Of a DNA stretch of 64,000 nt, positions 62,347-64,000 are shown one piece after another (position 1 is the stretch's first letter; each line of letters begins with the position of its first letter). The notes beneath the pieces are model-generated. The model had not been told where the DNA came from. It saw nothing but the letters and a program-made list of their open reading frames with translations, and did not search any database. A program made the position numbers and the translations under genes. The DNA is from Nocardiopsis eucommiae (GTDB lineage Bacteria > Actinomycetota > Actinomycetes > Streptosporangiales > Streptosporangiaceae): positions 1,488,001 to 1,552,000 of the forward strand of contig CP074402.1 of NCBI GenBank assembly GCA_018388625.1, given 5' to 3'.

Positions 62347-64000
62347 ATGGCCACTCCCACCCAGCCTGACGTCCCCGTCCCCGACGCGCCGACGACCACC
62401 GAGCCAGCCCTCTCCGCCGCCGAAGGCGCCCTGCGCGAGCGCGCGGAGGGGCACCTGCGCGCCCTCGCGGGCGAGTCCGCCCGCCTGCGCGAGGACCAGT
62501 GGACCGCCATCCACGCCCTGGTCGCCGAGCACCGCCGGGCGCTGGTCGTGCAGCGCACCGGTTGGGGCAAGTCCGCGGTGTACTTCGTGGCCACCGCCCT
62601 GCGCCGGGCCGAGGGGCGGGGCCCACGGTCATCGTCTCCCCGCTGCTCGCGCTGATGCGCAACCAGATCGCCGCGGCCGAGCGCGCGGGCATCCGCGCCC
62701 GCACCATCAACAGCTCCAACACCACCGCCTGGGAGTCCACGTACGCCGAGGTCTCCCAGGGGCTGGTGGACGTCCTGCTGGTCAGCCCCGAGCGGCTCAA
62801 CAACCCGGAGTTCCGGGACCGCGTCCTGCCCGAACTCGCCGCCGGGGCGGGCCTGGTCGTCATCGACGAGGCGCACTGCGTCTCCGACTGGGGCCACGAC
62901 TTCCGGCCCGACTACCGGCGCATCCGCTCCCTCCTGCACGACCTGCCAGACGGGGTGCCGGTCCTGGCCACCACGGCCACCGCCAACGAACGCGTCACCC
63001 ATGACGTGGCCGAACAGCTCCAGGCCGGTGCCGACCGGGCCGACACGCTGGTCCTGCGGGGCAGCCTGGAACGCGAGAGCCTGAGCCTGGGCGTGGCCGA
63101 GCTCCCCGACCCGACCGCGCGGCTCAGCTGGCTGGCCGAGCACCTGCCCAAGATCCCCGGATCGGGCATCGTCTACACGCTCACCGTCAGCGCCGCCGCC
63201 GAGACCGCCCGCTTCCTCACCGAGCAGGGCCTGGAGGTGCTGCCGTACACCGGGCAGACCGATCCCGACGAGCGCGGGCTCGCCGAGGACGCCCTCCTCG
63301 GCAACCGGGTGAAGGCGCTCGTGGCCACCAGCGCGCTGGGGATGGGCTTCGACAAGCCCGACCTGGGTTTCGTCGTGCACCTCGGAGCTCCGCAGTCACC
63401 GATCTCCTACTACCAGCAGGTCGGCCGTGCGGGACGTGGCGTGGAACGGGCCGAGGTGGTGCTCCTGCCCGGCCGCGAGGACGTCCGGATCTGGGAGTAC
63501 TTCGCCGGTCTGTCCTTCCCCCGGAGGAGACCGTGCGCCAGACCCTCCGGGCTCTGGCGGAGTCCGACAGGCCCCTGTCCACCGCCAGCCTGGAGACCAG
63601 GGTGGACCTGCGCCGCACCCGCCTGGAGCAGATGCTCAAGGTGCTGGACGTGGACGGCGCGGTGCGCCGGGTGCGCGGCGGCTGGACCGCCACGGGTGAA
63701 CCCTGGACCTACGACGCGGAGCGCTACGCCGCCGTCAGCGCGGCCCGCGAACGCGAGCAGCGCGCCATGCTCGACTACGTCTCCACCGACACCTGCCGGA
63801 TGGAGTTCCTCCGCCGACAGCTCGACGACCCCGCCGCCGAACCCTGTGGCCGCTGCGACGTGTGCACCGGGCAGTACTGGCCCACCGACGTCGACACCGG
63901 CCGCCGCCAGGCGGCCGCCGACCACCTGGACCGGCCCGGCACGCCGCTCGCGCCGCGCCGCCAGTGGCCGTCCGGCATGAACACGCTCGGTGTGAGCCTG
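62347..64000 (+). CDS. recQ: RecQ-type ATP-dependent DNA helicase, partial at window end, two frameshifts
   Basis: Superfamily 2 helicase; start ATG 62347, no stop within the window. Motif 0/I region REDQWTAIHAL and QRTGWGKSAVYF (a Trp-containing Walker A), motif Ia IVSPLLALMRNQI, motif II IDEAHCVSDWGHDFRPDY, motif III ATTATAN, motif V ALVATSALGMGFDKPD and motif VI QQVGRAGR. A zinc-binding C-terminal set (CGRCDVC) is followed by further sequence. Breaks at 62618-62624 (repaired: GRGPTVIVSPLLAL) and the C-run 63518-63522 (repaired: SFPPEETVRQTL). 3'-5' unwinding in recombination repair is expected. Confidence 0.88.

Overview
The window is chromosomal DNA of a very GC-rich actinomycete. The best guess is Nocardiopsis or a close Nocardiopsaceae relative. 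This rests on gene content and order (lexA, nrdR-nrdJ, rnhB, a HrdB-type principal sigma factor, a DUF7455-like protein, parE, parC; a tmsA-tmsB pair for 10-methyl branched fatty acids; a GH81 glucanase behind a CebR/CelR-type operator). No rRNA, phage, IS element, CRISPR array or biosynthetic gene cluster is visible, so this is core genome with small accessory modules.

Layout. 1-5.8 kb: two ArsR/SRPBCC regulatory modules around a broken secreted phosphohydrolase gene, a tRNA-Ala and a glutaminase-STAS gene. 5.8-15.7 kb: dinG, small conserved proteins, a large repeat-like protein, murI, tmsA-tmsB. 15.8-20.7 kb: a carbohydrate ABC importer without its ATPase, and a convergent acyl-CoA synthetase. 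20.9-26.1 kb: leuS, a pair of membrane-anchored paralogues, a lipoprotein hydrolase. 26.1-31.7 kb: lexA divergent from nrdR-nrdJ, with a LexA box and two NrdR boxes, then a CBS protein. 31.9-44.5 kb: two adjacent SPFH genes, small membrane proteins, rnhB, a membrane-anchored double AAA+ ATPase, a sugar nucleotidyltransferase, a tyrosine phosphatase and two unknowns. 44.8-59.2 kb: a PAS-GAF-PP2C phosphatase, the principal sigma factor, yaaA, parE, a cysteine-desulfhydrase-like enzyme, carbonic anhydrase, parC. 59.4-64 kb: GH81 endo-beta-1,3-glucanase and a RecQ-type helicase that runs off the end.

The dominant feature of the sequence itself is frameshifts. About half of the protein genes, including essential ones (murI, nrdR, sigA, rnhB), are split, and almost every split is repaired by restoring one G or C to a short G/C run. 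Repaired lengths are all multiples of three and rebuild conserved motifs. I read this as systematic base loss in the sequence (sequencing or assembly), not as mass gene decay, and I annotate these genes as whole units. One lesion is different: an in-frame TAG in the phosphohydrolase gene.

Convergent gene pairs are separated by strong GC-rich perfect hairpins without U-tracts. The most noteworthy biology is the tandem SPFH pair, the membrane-anchored twin AAA+ protein, the ArsR operator sitting on its own promoter, the NrdR box pair bracketing -35 and -10, the CebR-like box upstream of the GH81 gene, and two unexplained intergenic repeat families (3.4-3.6 kb and 55.2-55.4 kb).
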